A DNA stretch of 46,725 nt from an uncultured Candidatus Poseidoniales archaeon (GTDB lineage Archaea > Thermoplasmatota > Poseidoniia > Poseidoniales > Thalassarchaeaceae), in contig CACGHY010000001.1 of the NCBI GenBank assembly GCA_902573085.1, forward strand, positions 1 through 46,725, read 5' to 3'. Made by a program: the position numbers and the translations under genes. Position 1 is the stretch's first letter. Every line of letters begins with the position of its first letter. Positions 9,308-17,709 of this stretch are shown one piece after another. A model generated the notes under the pieces. The model saw nothing but the letters and a program-made list of their open reading frames with translations. It did not search any database and was not told the origin of the DNA.

Positions 9308-10273
9308 GGGAAAAGCATTCTTCGCTCGGAACCCCATTGGCCTGAGGATCCTCATGATGTGGCGGTGAAGTTCCGGAAGAAGGTCGAATAGGGCGATTGC
9401 CATTAGGAACATCGCAAACAGACTGGCCACCTTAGCAGCATAGCTATGCGCGAAGTCAAAAATTCCTATTCCCGAAAGACTCCACTCTGGATAGGAATCT
9501 GTAAGCCAGACTATTCCGGCATTCCTGAAAACATTCAGAATATGAATTGTTGGAATGGCGATAAATAGTGCTCTAGCCCTCCTCTTCCAGTGTACTGAAT
9601 TTAGTGCAACTATGGCCCCTATGAATACCGCCATAGATTGTAAAGCCGAGCAGGCGAGAATGAAAGCCACCACAGACTCTCCGTTTTCATTGACCATAGG
9701 CGCGTAAAAACCACCCTCTCCTAGGGGCTCGGTTAGGATGAGCCTGCTTCCTCCCCATTCAGTGACGGGAATGGCGGATTTCTCATGTCTCTCAATCATC
9801 ATTGGGCCTATCTCGTATCCTCCTATTCCCACAAAATCCAGCATCAAGTCTGCACTTACTGCCGTGAACTGAACGAATGCCATATTCAGATATGGAACCC
9901 CGAAAACTAGGTAGTAAGGAACCATAGACCAAACAACAAACCCCCTCATCCAAATCCTCGTATCGTTATTCGCATCATCTACCTTCCACTCCCAGTATGA
10001 CATGGCTATCCCGGCGGGCAAAGCAGCCGCCGTCATAAGTATCAGAACCGGATCTGAAATCTCTACAAAATATCCACAATATAGGTAGAAGAAGAGGCCA
10101 ATAAGCGGCCAAGCAGCAATAGCAACAATTGTCGATTTACTGTCCGAATGTCTATGAAATGAGATAGCCATTAGAATCAGGCCGATTGCCCCAATCAACA
10201 GTTGCATCGTGACATCCGAGACTCCCATGAATATCGCGAGAGAGCCTGTGAAGGATGCCACCGGGTCCTGCAT
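9293..10273 (-). CDS. Archaeosortase/exosortase family transpeptidase
   Basis: Integral membrane cysteine protease/transpeptidase of the exosortase-archaeosortase superfamily. These enzymes process C-terminal sorting signals such as PGF-CTERM and are thought to couple surface proteins to lipid. Multiple hydrophobic helices are visible. The three signature residues are present: Cys in LACSALQSM (about 208), Arg in LNVFRNAGIVW (about 250) and His in FAHSYAAKV (about 276). The spacing is close to that of ArtA. A longer frame runs upstream to 10699, but it crosses the divergent isomerase gene and is not membrane-like, so the ATG at 10273 (326 aa) is chosen. A TATA-like stretch at 10296-10306 lies about 28 bases upstream. 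The ArtA subfamily is likely but unproven, and no target with a CTERM tail is in the window. Confidence 0.87.
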   Translation of the reverse strand: MQDPVASFTGSLAIFMGVSDVTMQLLIGAIGLILMAISFHRHSDSKSTIVAIAAWPLIGLFFYLYCGYFVEISDPVLILMTAAALPAGIAMSYWEWKVDDANNDTRIWMRGFVVWSMVPYYLVFGVPYLNMAFVQFTAVSADLMLDFVGIGGYEIGPMMIERHEKSAIPVTEWGGSRLILTEPLGEGGFYAPMVNENGESVVAFILACSALQSMAVFIGAIVALNSVHWKRRARALFIAIPTIHILNVFRNAGIVWLTDSYPEWSLSGIGIFDFAHSYAAKVASLFAMFLMAIALFDLLPELHRHIMRILRPMGFRAKNAFPSDDS

Positions 10274-10295
10274 AGCCACGGTGCTTTCATCAACC

Positions 10296-10306
10296 CGTAA
10301 ATAGGA
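10296..10306. promoter_or_regulatory. A/T-rich element between archaeosortase and GmhA-like genes, possible bidirectional TATA
   Basis: CGTAAATAGGA on the plus strand (TCCTATTTACG on the minus) lies about 30 bases from both the plus-strand ATG at 10332 and the minus-strand ATG at 10273. That distance fits leaderless or near-leaderless archaeal transcripts in both directions. It is inferred from position and composition. Confidence 0.4.
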
Positions 10307-10331
10307 TGCCCCCACCCGGGCACATGGGAAT

Positions 10332-10901
10332 ATGGGTTTCGACTTCACAGAATTTGCCGAGTCATACGCTGAATCTCTTAATGATACATTGGCAAAACTC
10401 CCGTATTCTAGCATGGAGAAACTATGGGAAATTGTCGAGAAGGCCAGAGAGCAGGGATCAACTGTCCACTTCATTGGAAACGGCGGCAGCGCAGGCACTC
10501 CCTCCCATAGTGCAGGTGATTGGTCCAAAGAACTGTCTTTGAGAACGATATCCCACGTAGATAATTCCTCTGCTCTGACGGCATGGGCCAACGATACAGA
10601 CTTCGAGAATGTTTTTGTCGGGCAACTATCTACTTTCGTAACTCCTGGTGATGTGGTGATTGGCTTTAGTGGTTCAGGAAACTCTGCTAATGTGATCAAC
10701 GGTATTCAGTACTCCAAGGATAATGGATGCATTACCGTGGCAATCACAGGAAACTACCGCGGAATGGGCGGGGGCAAATTAGCAGAAGTAGCAGATCTAA
10801 CGGTCCAGGTTCAATCCGAGTCCATGGAGCGAATTGAAGATGTCCAATTGGTCATCAATCATATCATAAAAGAGGCAGTCAAGTCCAATAACGGACTGTG
10901 A
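10332..10901 (+). CDS. SIS-domain phosphoheptose isomerase-like protein (GmhA family)
   Basis: Sugar-phosphate isomerase of the SIS fold, probably converting sedoheptulose 7-phosphate to D-glycero-D-manno-heptose 7-phosphate. It shows the phosphate-binding segment FIGNGGSAGTPSHSAGDW, a second SIS motif GFSGSGNSANVINGI, and the C-terminal ERIEDVQLVINHII, close to the GmhA IEDVHLxxxH stretch. The length of 189 residues is normal for GmhA. The next gene, a GmhB-like phosphatase, overlaps its stop (TGATG), which supports a heptose nucleotide pathway. The divergent neighbour is an archaeosortase, so the product may serve surface glycosylation; that link is inference. Confidence 0.85.
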   Translation: MGFDFTEFAESYAESLNDTLAKLPYSSMEKLWEIVEKAREQGSTVHFIGNGGSAGTPSHSAGDWSKELSLRTISHVDNSSALTAWANDTDFENVFVGQLSTFVTPGDVVIGFSGSGNSANVINGIQYSKDNGCITVAITGNYRGMGGGKLAEVADLTVQVQSESMERIEDVQLVINHIIKEAVKSNNGL

Positions 10902-11557
10902 TGAAAATGCTGCCCCCTCACAGACATCGATCTTCTCTTGAAGAACCCCTGAGACTTTCCGATCTCCCGGGTATTATTGATTGGTCAGGAAAAATTGCAT
11001 ATCTGGACAGGGACGGAGTACTGAACAAATGGAGGGAGGGCTATGTCAATAGTCCAGAAGAGCTAGAAATGTTGGATGGAGCTGGATTTGCAGTTGGACT
11101 CCTAAGGAGAAATGGATTCAGAATCTGCATAGTCACAAATCAGTCTCCGGTCGGAAGGGGTTTATGGGGGCATGACGTACTATCGCAAATTCACGACAGT
11201 TTGCAAGAACAATTACTCAACGAGGACAAAGATGCAGAGATTGATCTCATACTTTACAGCCCATATCCCCCAGATCAAGGAGCATGGGCAAGAAAACCAA
11301 GACCCGGTATGCTGGAGGCTGGGAGACAGCTGATAGAGAATTCTGAATTCAACTCCGACCAACCAACCTCCATATCATATGGGAAAAATTGGATTAATCG
11401 GCCTAGTGAGAAAGGGTCAATTCTCGTAGGAGACCGGGAATCAGACATTTTGGCAGCAGAAACCTTCGGAGTTAAAGGAATACGGTGCAATCCTGAGACT
11501 GGAATAGCAGGGGTGATTGACATGATTATCTCGCCAGAATTGGAGGGCCAAAATTGA
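10901..11557 (+). CDS. HAD-family histidinol/heptose-bisphosphate phosphatase-like protein (GmhB-like)
   Basis: HAD-superfamily phosphatase related to D-glycero-manno-heptose 1,7-bisphosphate 7-phosphatase. Motif I is YLDRDGVLNKW, with the nucleophile in DRD. The next motif is TNQSPVGRG, then KPRPGM, and the terminal acidic motif is VGDRESDILAA. The cysteine/histidine zinc loop usual in GmhB between the TNQS and KPRPGM motifs is missing: YSPYPPDQGAWARKPRPGM has no Cys. The ATG at 10901 overlaps the upstream stop by one base and is preferred to the GTG at 10898. It is translationally coupled to the isomerase and followed by tiaS with a four-base overlap. Exact substrate uncertain. Confidence 0.82.
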   Translation: MKMLPPHRHRSSLEEPLRLSDLPGIIDWSGKIAYLDRDGVLNKWREGYVNSPEELEMLDGAGFAVGLLRRNGFRICIVTNQSPVGRGLWGHDVLSQIHDSLQEQLLNEDKDAEIDLILYSPYPPDQGAWARKPRPGMLEAGRQLIENSEFNSDQPTSISYGKNWINRPSEKGSILVGDRESDILAAETFGVKGIRCNPETGIAGVIDMIISPELEGQN

Positions 11558-12798
11558 GATGCCGACTGGGTCTTGATGACACGGATCATGCCGATGAGGG
11601 ATGTACGACCTCTAGTTTTGATGAGTTGCTCTCAGAAATCCAAGGAGAAATGGATTGTGAAGTTCTCGAGAGGAGACTGGTTAGACTGTGGCCCTTTGCT
11701 GAAAGGAGGACAAGAGGAAACGGAGCACTTGGTGCCATCATAGATATTCCAGACAAAGACGAAGTATTACTACAGAAAATATGCAATGATTGGTTCGATA
11801 GACTGCTAACCAGAGTAGCTGGATATCCGCCCTCGAAGATTCCAGTAGCCCCGTGCCTCGCCATTTCATTTGACAAAGCTCCGGAGCATTGGTACTGGGA
11901 TGCGGTCAGGGGCTATGTGGATCCAGAAAATATTCTACGAGAAGCAGCAAATACAGGGGTTATCCTATTGCTGAAAAATGAAATTTCTGGAGTCGTAGGT
12001 GCTTGCGCGGCAATCTCATGGGAGAGTAATCCAAACTCATCATGGGAACTGATTGCCTGGAGAAATGAGACATCGCTAGGTTCAGAGAGGAGAGTATCAT
12101 CCACTTCAGTATCTCAACTTGGATATCTATTTCCGGGAACTTTCCTAAACAGAGATCCAACCAAGGACAAGGGATTGATTGCCCCTAGGACTCCATGCCC
12201 TGTCCTGTATGGGATTCGAGGATCTTCATCTTCCGAGGTTGAAAAAGCACATACTTGGCTACAGTCAGAAGAGGGTGTGGAGAGTTGCAAATCCTATGCA
12301 ATCCATCGTTCGAACCAAATTAGCGACGACCACATAGAATCCACCAAATCGGGGTCAGTCATTTGTAAACCCAAAGAGACAAAGGGTGGGCACGCCTGTG
12401 TTTCTGTATTCTCCGGAGGCAAACCACTCAATCTTGTTGCTTTCCAAGAAGGTGGACCTGTTAACAGACTACTCAGAACATTAGAGCCAGGAGACAAAAT
12501 CACCTGGGTAGGGCTGCATTCTCCTGACGGATCAATACATTTAGAACGCTTGAGGATGGATTCTGCCACTCCTAGGATTTTCAGTAGACCCATATGTTGC
12601 AAAAAGACAATGCGGAGCTCTGGACGAAATCAAGGACTTAGGTGCCTATCCTGTGGAAGAAAGGAGAGAAAGACATGGTATTCCATTCATTTTGACGATA
12701 TACACGAATATCCCTCGGGCAAGTGGCTAGAACCAACCCCATCTAATCGCCGGCATCTCTCGAGACCTCTCTCTCAAGGACTCCCGGGAACAAACTAA
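11554..12798 (+). CDS. tiaS: tRNA(Ile2) 2-agmatinylcytidine synthetase
   Basis: Modifies the wobble cytidine of tRNA-Ile (CAU anticodon) to agmatidine with ATP and agmatine, so that it reads AUA. The N-terminus MRCRLGLDDTDHADEGCTT is the TiaS kinase-like signature. An OB-fold-like segment follows at about residues 275-335. A C-terminal zinc ribbon has CCKK...CLSCGRKE. The length of 414 residues matches the family. The start is a TTG whose second base begins the TGA of the preceding gene (TTGA overlap); conserved residues begin at once, which fixes this start. Confidence 0.93.
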   Translation: MRCRLGLDDTDHADEGCTTSSFDELLSEIQGEMDCEVLERRLVRLWPFAERRTRGNGALGAIIDIPDKDEVLLQKICNDWFDRLLTRVAGYPPSKIPVAPCLAISFDKAPEHWYWDAVRGYVDPENILREAANTGVILLLKNEISGVVGACAAISWESNPNSSWELIAWRNETSLGSERRVSSTSVSQLGYLFPGTFLNRDPTKDKGLIAPRTPCPVLYGIRGSSSSEVEKAHTWLQSEEGVESCKSYAIHRSNQISDDHIESTKSGSVICKPKETKGGHACVSVFSGGKPLNLVAFQEGGPVNRLLRTLEPGDKITWVGLHSPDGSIHLERLRMDSATPRIFSRPICCKKTMRSSGRNQGLRCLSCGRKERKTWYSIHFDDIHEYPSGKWLEPTPSNRRHLSRPLSQGLPGTN

Positions 12799-12822
12799 AC
12801 ACTTTCTCGCTTTCCGGAATGC

Positions 12823-13059
12823 ATGGCCTCCGGTACAGAGATACTGCTAACATTGGTAATGGGGGGGGTATCCATAGTCCTTGTCCGCACAATCCTAGTT
12901 ATCAGGAATCGAAGACTAAGATACGCTGTTGAAGGGGGAGATGACTATGTTGGCGATGCTAAAGATCCTAAAGCTCTCTCAAAGCCAGATTCAGATGCAC
13001 TAGAAGATATGGACAAACTTCTGGAAAGGGCAGGATTCAACATGCCAGAAGATGAATAG
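12823..13059 (+). CDS. Small single-pass membrane protein, unknown
   Basis: A 78-residue protein with one N-terminal transmembrane helix (about residues 6-26, ILLTLVMGGVSIVLVRTILV), a basic stretch (RNRRLR) that should face the cytoplasm, and an acidic C-terminal tail. I do not recognise a family. It lies 24 bases after tiaS and 5 before another small membrane protein, so all may share a transcript. Confidence 0.65.
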   Translation: MASGTEILLTLVMGGVSIVLVRTILVIRNRRLRYAVEGGDDYVGDAKDPKALSKPDSDALEDMDKLLERAGFNMPEDE

Positions 13060-13064
13060 GGGCA

Positions 13065-13313
13065 ATGATAATTACGAATCCGCAACTAGAAACAACTGTG
13101 AAACAGGATAACACCCCAGAGCGAATTCCAAGGCGCCCTCCTCCCGATTTCAACCATTCCGAATCATCAATTATTCAGGGGGTTATGGAGGAAGGGTTCC
13201 TGAATGTGGCTCTTGATGATGCAAACCAGTATGGTCCTCACGCTATGATTATGCTCCTCCTTGCCGTAGCATCAATTACGGCACTTTTCCTCCTCGTGCC
13301 ATCAGTACTCTGA
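13065..13313 (+). CDS. Small C-terminally anchored membrane protein, unknown
   Basis: An 82-residue protein with a polar, proline-rich N-terminal half (RIPRRPPPDF) and one hydrophobic helix at the very C-terminus (about residues 60-80, MIMLLLAVASITALFLLV). This arrangement resembles tail-anchored proteins. No family recognised. Its end overlaps the convergent purB stop by 12 bases. Confidence 0.62.
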   Translation: MIITNPQLETTVKQDNTPERIPRRPPPDFNHSESSIIQGVMEEGFLNVALDDANQYGPHAMIMLLLAVASITALFLLVPSVL

Positions 13314-14657
13314 GCAAAGCTCTCTAGCCATCGAAACCGAATTGGCCACTATCTCTTCCGACGAGCCAAGATGGGACTCCGGTGCGAAAAGTTCTGCGAC
13401 CTCACCCCCTTCAAACAGCCCCATTATCTCACTAGAATTTCTACAAATATCTTCTAGGTTAGATCCAGATTCGACTGCCTCCATGGATGCCGACCTCAAC
13501 TCTTCATGAGCCAAATCTCTCGGCATGCCACGGTTTACCAGCTCGAGCATTACCTTCTCTGCCATGATCAGTCCCTTTTGATCCTCGATATTCTTCCTCA
13601 TTCTGTCTCTGTCGACGACTAGTCCTGAAAGTACCTTGTCGCATTTTGAAATAACATCATCAAGCAGAATCATCGAATGCGAAAGAGTGAATCTCTCGCT
13701 TGAGGAGTTAGCCAAGTCCCTCTCGTGCCATAAGAGTGCATTTTCGTAAGATGGTATAACCATAGAACGGACTATTCTTGCGAGACCACATGCATTCTCT
13801 GCGGTAATAGGATTCTTCTTGTGAGCCATAGTGGATGAACCGACCTGCTTCTTTGAGTCAAACTCCTCCGCAACCTCTCCTATCTCAGTCCTCTGGAGGT
13901 TTCTGACTTCCTGAAGTATCTTCTCTATACTCGTAGCGACATTTGCCATCCACCCGACCCATTCTATGTACCTGTCCCTTCCAACCACCTGAGTAGTTGC
14001 GACGGGAACTTCCAAACCCAAATCACCAAGAATCAGACTCTGCAATTCTAGTGCTCCCTCTCCCTGCGCTGCTCCAGTTCCTACCGCTCCTAGGAATTTC
14101 CCTGTTATGCACCTAGGACGCATTTCCTCTAGCCTAACCAGATGACGCCTCATCTCGTCTACCCACACCGCGACCTTTAGACCGAACGTGATTGGAACCG
14201 CAGCCTGCCCATGTGTTCTTCCTAACATTACTGTTCCAGACTCTCTCTCAGCAATCCTACACAAATTCAGAATCAATTGAACAAGAGACTGCCTTTGGAT
14301 GTCTATGCTGTCCCTTATCTGCAGAGCTACAGCGGAGTCCACAATATCATTACTGGTTGCTCCGAGATGGATGCACCATCCAGCATCTCCCGCAGCCTCG
14401 GACATAGCTTTTGTAAGTGCCATAATATCGTGTTTTGTCTCAGCTTCTAACTCGTCCACCCTGTCCGCAGTGACTATTCCAGGATCAGAGATTTCTGCAA
14501 CTGCGTCATAATCTTCTGGTGAAACCCTGCCCATCTTACTGTGTGCCCAAATCAATGCCCTCTCAACTTCAAGAGATCTGGCGTGCCTGCCCTCCCTGGA
14601 CCAGATTTCCTTGGCTATATCTCTTCCATACCTGTAATCCAAAGGGGAAACTGGCAT
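13302..14657 (-). CDS. purB: Adenylosuccinate lyase
   Basis: Catalyses two fumarate-releasing steps of purine synthesis: SAICAR to AICAR, and adenylosuccinate to AMP. The fumarase/aspartase superfamily signature GSSTMAHKKNPI is present, with TSNDIVDSA and the GRTHGQAAVP segment carrying the catalytic His. The frame is open to 14696, but the N-terminus MPVSPLDYRYGRDIAKEIW aligns with archaeal PurB starts, so ATG 14657 (451 aa) is preferred. The diphthamide ligase gene lies just upstream on the same strand. Confidence 0.94.
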   Translation of the reverse strand: MPVSPLDYRYGRDIAKEIWSREGRHARSLEVERALIWAHSKMGRVSPEDYDAVAEISDPGIVTADRVDELEAETKHDIMALTKAMSEAAGDAGWCIHLGATSNDIVDSAVALQIRDSIDIQRQSLVQLILNLCRIAERESGTVMLGRTHGQAAVPITFGLKVAVWVDEMRRHLVRLEEMRPRCITGKFLGAVGTGAAQGEGALELQSLILGDLGLEVPVATTQVVGRDRYIEWVGWMANVATSIEKILQEVRNLQRTEIGEVAEEFDSKKQVGSSTMAHKKNPITAENACGLARIVRSMVIPSYENALLWHERDLANSSSERFTLSHSMILLDDVISKCDKVLSGLVVDRDRMRKNIEDQKGLIMAEKVMLELVNRGMPRDLAHEELRSASMEAVESGSNLEDICRNSSEIMGLFEGGEVAELFAPESHLGSSEEIVANSVSMARELCSEY

Positions 14658-14703
14658 ACGTACTAGACACCCGACTGGGGTCTCCTGTTTGAGCATAGCG
14701 ATT

Positions 14704-15447
14704 TCAAGAAAGTTTACACGAAAGAACCTCTAGTGAACCCCTAGAACCTTTCCAGACTACTTCACCTTCGATTTTTACGTCCTTTCTCATATGGGGGGCA
14801 CTAACCACAATTGTCTCAAACTCTCCGCCCTCACCATCCAAATTGAATCGATGTCTCTCGGAGAGATCTATCAATTCCTTCAGAGACTCTCCCTCAAGGT
14901 TCCTCCCAACCCATTCTGCACCCATTCCGTCCGTAGAAACCGAGGTAAATATCACTCCGAAACCATGATCTGCAAGGGACTGCATGTGTTCCCTCGAATC
15001 CTTATGCCAGAGTGGACAGAACGAAGCAACGCCTAGTCTTTGGCACATCCTGTCAATCCTGGTCTTCTGGTAATCTGAGCGTAGCGCACCCACTACTAAA
15101 GCGTCAATATCCAAGGGGCTGGAGTGAATCGCCAAATCCTCAGGAATGTCGATTCCTGGCGGAAAAATCTCTTTGAAATCTAAAGTCCCTCCCTCTGAAA
15201 TTATTGAAGACTCTAGATCCCTTATCTCGTTATCCTCCTCTCCAAGTGATATTATCGGTTTCCAGGGGATCCCCGATGATGAAGCTTGGAACGCGGTTAT
15301 CCAGGTATTTTGTAATTGAAACATCATTGAATCATCGCCTTTTACCAAGACCGTGACTAGCGAAACAACTTCCCATCCCTGAAGTTGAGCCCACCATGAT
15401 GCGTACGTCGAGTCCTTTCCGCCTGAAGCTAAAACTGCTACTCGCAT
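14704..15447 (-). CDS. Diphthine--ammonia ligase (DPH6/ATP-pyrophosphatase family)
   Basis: ATP-dependent amidotransferase-like ligase for the last step of diphthamide synthesis on EF-2. The PP-loop is at the N-terminus (ASGGKDSTYA, residues 7-16). GALRSDYQKTR and the C-terminal GEGGEFETIV are hallmarks of the DPH6/MJ0570 family. The longer frame to 15504 begins with residues lacking homology; ATG 15447 gives the canonical MRVAVLASGGKDS start (247 aa). The target, aEF-2, is encoded at 24866 with its diphthamide histidine intact. Divergent from psmA. Confidence 0.88.
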   Translation of the reverse strand: MRVAVLASGGKDSTYASWWAQLQGWEVVSLVTVLVKGDDSMMFQLQNTWITAFQASSSGIPWKPIISLGEEDNEIRDLESSIISEGGTLDFKEIFPPGIDIPEDLAIHSSPLDIDALVVGALRSDYQKTRIDRMCQRLGVASFCPLWHKDSREHMQSLADHGFGVIFTSVSTDGMGAEWVGRNLEGESLKELIDLSERHRFNLDGEGGEFETIVVSAPHMRKDVKIEGEVVWKGSRGSLEVLSCKLS

Positions 15448-15542
15448 GACCCCACCTAACATTCTTGTCAGAATGGTCGCTCGATTGAGTCTTCCCCCGA
15501 CCAATGTTGATAAGAGTCCCTCGGGACAAGAGCCTGATTACG

Positions 15543-16253
15543 ATGCAGCCAAGCGGACGAGGATATGACCACGGCGTCTCCACTTTCTCTCCTGATGGAA
15601 GGTTATACCAGGTCGAATATGCCCGCGAATCCGTCAAGAGAGGCACAACTACAGTAGGATTGGTGTACAAGGATGGAGTAGTCCTGATTGTTGATAAGAG
15701 AGTACAGAGTAAGTTGGTAATCACCGACTCAATCGAGAAGATGTATCAAATCGATAATCATGTAGGGATTACCACTTCAGGTCTTGTAGCAGATGCTCGT
15801 CAACTCGTTGATAGAGCAAGAGTTCAATGTCAAATAAATCGAATGACGTACGGTGACAATATCCCAGTCTCCACACTAGTCAAGAAGATGTGCGATTACA
15901 AACAGTCTTTCACCCAGTATGGCGGCGCAAGGCCGTTTGGAACAGCCCTACTAATAGCCGGATTCGATGACGAAGGCGCACATCTATTCGAAACAGATCC
16001 TTCCGGTGCATATCAGTCCTATAATGCAGGAGCAATAGGAAAAGGAAAGGCGACGGCAATAGACTACTTCGAAGATAAGTGGAAGAAAGGAATGACCCAA
16101 AATGCAGCTATAAAGATGGGACTAGAGGCACTAAGAGACTCTCTAGAGGAAGACTTGAACCCAGATACCGTAGAAATCGGCTGCGTGGACAAGAGCGGCT
16201 ATGAAAAACTGAACAGGGAGACTACCCTGAAGCATCTGGGCAAACTATCCTGA
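15543..16253 (+). CDS. psmA: Proteasome subunit alpha
   Basis: Forms the outer heptameric rings of the archaeal 20S proteasome and gates substrate entry. The N-terminal region YDHGVSTFSPDGRLYQVEYARE is the alpha-subunit signature that forms the gate helix. The frame is open from 15504, but the ATG at 15543 gives the usual short N-terminus (MQPSGRGYDHG), 236 aa. As in many archaea it leads into SBDS and the exosome genes. Confidence 0.96.
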   Translation: MQPSGRGYDHGVSTFSPDGRLYQVEYARESVKRGTTTVGLVYKDGVVLIVDKRVQSKLVITDSIEKMYQIDNHVGITTSGLVADARQLVDRARVQCQINRMTYGDNIPVSTLVKKMCDYKQSFTQYGGARPFGTALLIAGFDDEGAHLFETDPSGAYQSYNAGAIGKGKATAIDYFEDKWKKGMTQNAAIKMGLEALRDSLEEDLNPDTVEIGCVDKSGYEKLNRETTLKHLGKLS

Positions 16254-16291
16254 TACCCCACCATGATAAGTCAAAGCCCTTATCATACTCC

Positions 16292-16981
16292 ATGGTGAGT
16301 CTTGACGACGCCGTCCTAGCACGTCTCGAGAAGGGAGGAAGTAGGTACGAGATCCTTGTAGATCCCCAATTGGTGAATGAATGGAAATCAAATAACGAGT
16401 CGGTCGAAGTCTCGGAATTACTTGCTATTGAGGAAGTCTGGTCCGATGCCAGGGCAGGAGAAAGACCAACCAGCGAGGCGCTAAAAAAAACGTTTGGTAC
16501 AACAGATATTTCCATTTGTGCTAAAACCATAATAGAAAAGGGCAGCATCCAGTTAACCACGTCCCAGAGAAAGAATCTGGTGGATGAAAAGAAACGTCAG
16601 ATAATCAATGAGATAGCCTCTACAGCTACAGACCCCAAGACCAAAATGCCCCATCCCAGAACAAGGATAGAAAACGCCTTGGACGAGATTAGATTCTCGG
16701 TCGATCCATTCAAGTCGTTAGAAAGTCAGGTGGGGGATGCTGTTAAATTGCTAAGACCGGTTATTCCACTCCAATTTATCACGGTCTCGTTGGCATTCAT
16801 GGTCCAAGGTAAGGACTACGGAGCAGTAAGTCAGATGCTAAGGGACTCAATACAGAAGGAAGAATGGATGACTAACGGTAATTGGGCTTGTGTTGTCTCT
16901 GTTCCTGGGGGCATGAAAAATGACATTATGGACAAAGTTGCTTCCAGGTCTCCCGACGTAGAAGTCAGAGAATTAGACTGA
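16292..16981 (+). CDS. SBDS/Sdo1 ribosome maturation protein
   Basis: Archaeal homologue of the Shwachman-Bodian-Diamond protein, which in eukaryotes works with an EF-2-like GTPase to release eIF6 from the 60S subunit. The N-terminal FYSH domain spans about residues 1-85 and the second domain has QRKNLVDEKKRQIINEIASTA and PHPRTRIENAL. The third, ferredoxin-like domain covers the C-terminal 70 residues. The length of 229 residues is typical. It lies 38 bases after psmA and 29 before rrp4, the conserved archaeal order. Confidence 0.95.
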   Translation: MVSLDDAVLARLEKGGSRYEILVDPQLVNEWKSNNESVEVSELLAIEEVWSDARAGERPTSEALKKTFGTTDISICAKTIIEKGSIQLTTSQRKNLVDEKKRQIINEIASTATDPKTKMPHPRTRIENALDEIRFSVDPFKSLESQVGDAVKLLRPVIPLQFITVSLAFMVQGKDYGAVSQMLRDSIQKEEWMTNGNWACVVSVPGGMKNDIMDKVASRSPDVEVRELD

Positions 16982-17010
16982 TTGAGCGAATATTCGCAGC
17001 ATCAACGGTT

Positions 17011-17709
17011 ATGAACGGTGGTCCGGTCGCGCGGCCCGATAATATGACGAAAGAGAATGGTGCGGCAGGGCCGCAAGGGAATAAGCGAGGCAACAACCTC
17101 GCAGTGCCGGGTGATGATCTGGGCGACTCAGAGGGCTTTGAGCCCGGGCATGGCGTATTAGTGATGTCAGGCCGACTCAAGGCCTTAAAGAAAGGAAGAA
17201 TAATGGAAAAGGGCCGATTAATTTCTGTAGAGCCCGTACACACCAGATACACCCCCAGACCGGGAGATCTGGTAATTGGATTCATAGAAGGATGCACAAA
17301 TAATCTATGGTTCGTAGAATTAGGTGCCCCGTTCAACGCAATTCTCCCTATGAGCCTAGGACCGGGGAAGGTTGACTTCGGAGGGACCAGATCCCTAATG
17401 GACGTCGGCGATGCTATACTCTGCCGAGTCCAAGAAGTAGAGGAAACGCACTCAAGCGTTGTCACCATGAAGGGAATGGGGCTACGGAAGATTCGTTCTG
17501 GAGTGATTGAAGAAATCGATCCTCATTTGCTCGGAAGGATAATTGGAAAGGGGGGCGAAACCCTCAGAAGGATGAAAGCTGAGACAGAGTGCCGCATCGT
17601 TGTGGCCGACAACGGAAGGATGTGGATTGACGGCGAACTCGACGGTATACTAGATGTCCGCAATAGGTTGTCCGAAATTTCCAGAGTCAGCAGAGGAGGT
17701 AGAAACTGA
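17011..17709 (+). CDS. rrp4: Exosome complex RNA-binding protein Rrp4
   Basis: Caps the archaeal exosome and guides RNA into the Rrp41/Rrp42 ring. The order is N-terminal domain (NNLAVPGDDLGD...), S1 domain (GDLVIGFIEG to about residue 155) and KH domain with GRIIGKGGETLRRM. The length of 232 residues is normal. The first 30 residues are low in homology, and ATG 17044 is a possible later start. Its stop overlaps the rrp41 ATG by one base (TGATG in frame TGA/ATG), implying coupled translation. Confidence 0.95.
   Translation: MNGGPVARPDNMTKENGAAGPQGNKRGNNLAVPGDDLGDSEGFEPGHGVLVMSGRLKALKKGRIMEKGRLISVEPVHTRYTPRPGDLVIGFIEGCTNNLWFVELGAPFNAILPMSLGPGKVDFGGTRSLMDVGDAILCRVQEVEETHSSVVTMKGMGLRKIRSGVIEEIDPHLLGRIIGKGGETLRRMKAETECRIVVADNGRMWIDGELDGILDVRNRLSEISRVSRGGRN

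Noticed and set aside
10274-10699. N-terminal 142-residue extension of the archaeosortase reading frame
   Set aside because: It runs antisense through the GmhA-like gene, is not membrane-like, and the ATG at 10273 has suitable promoter spacing.
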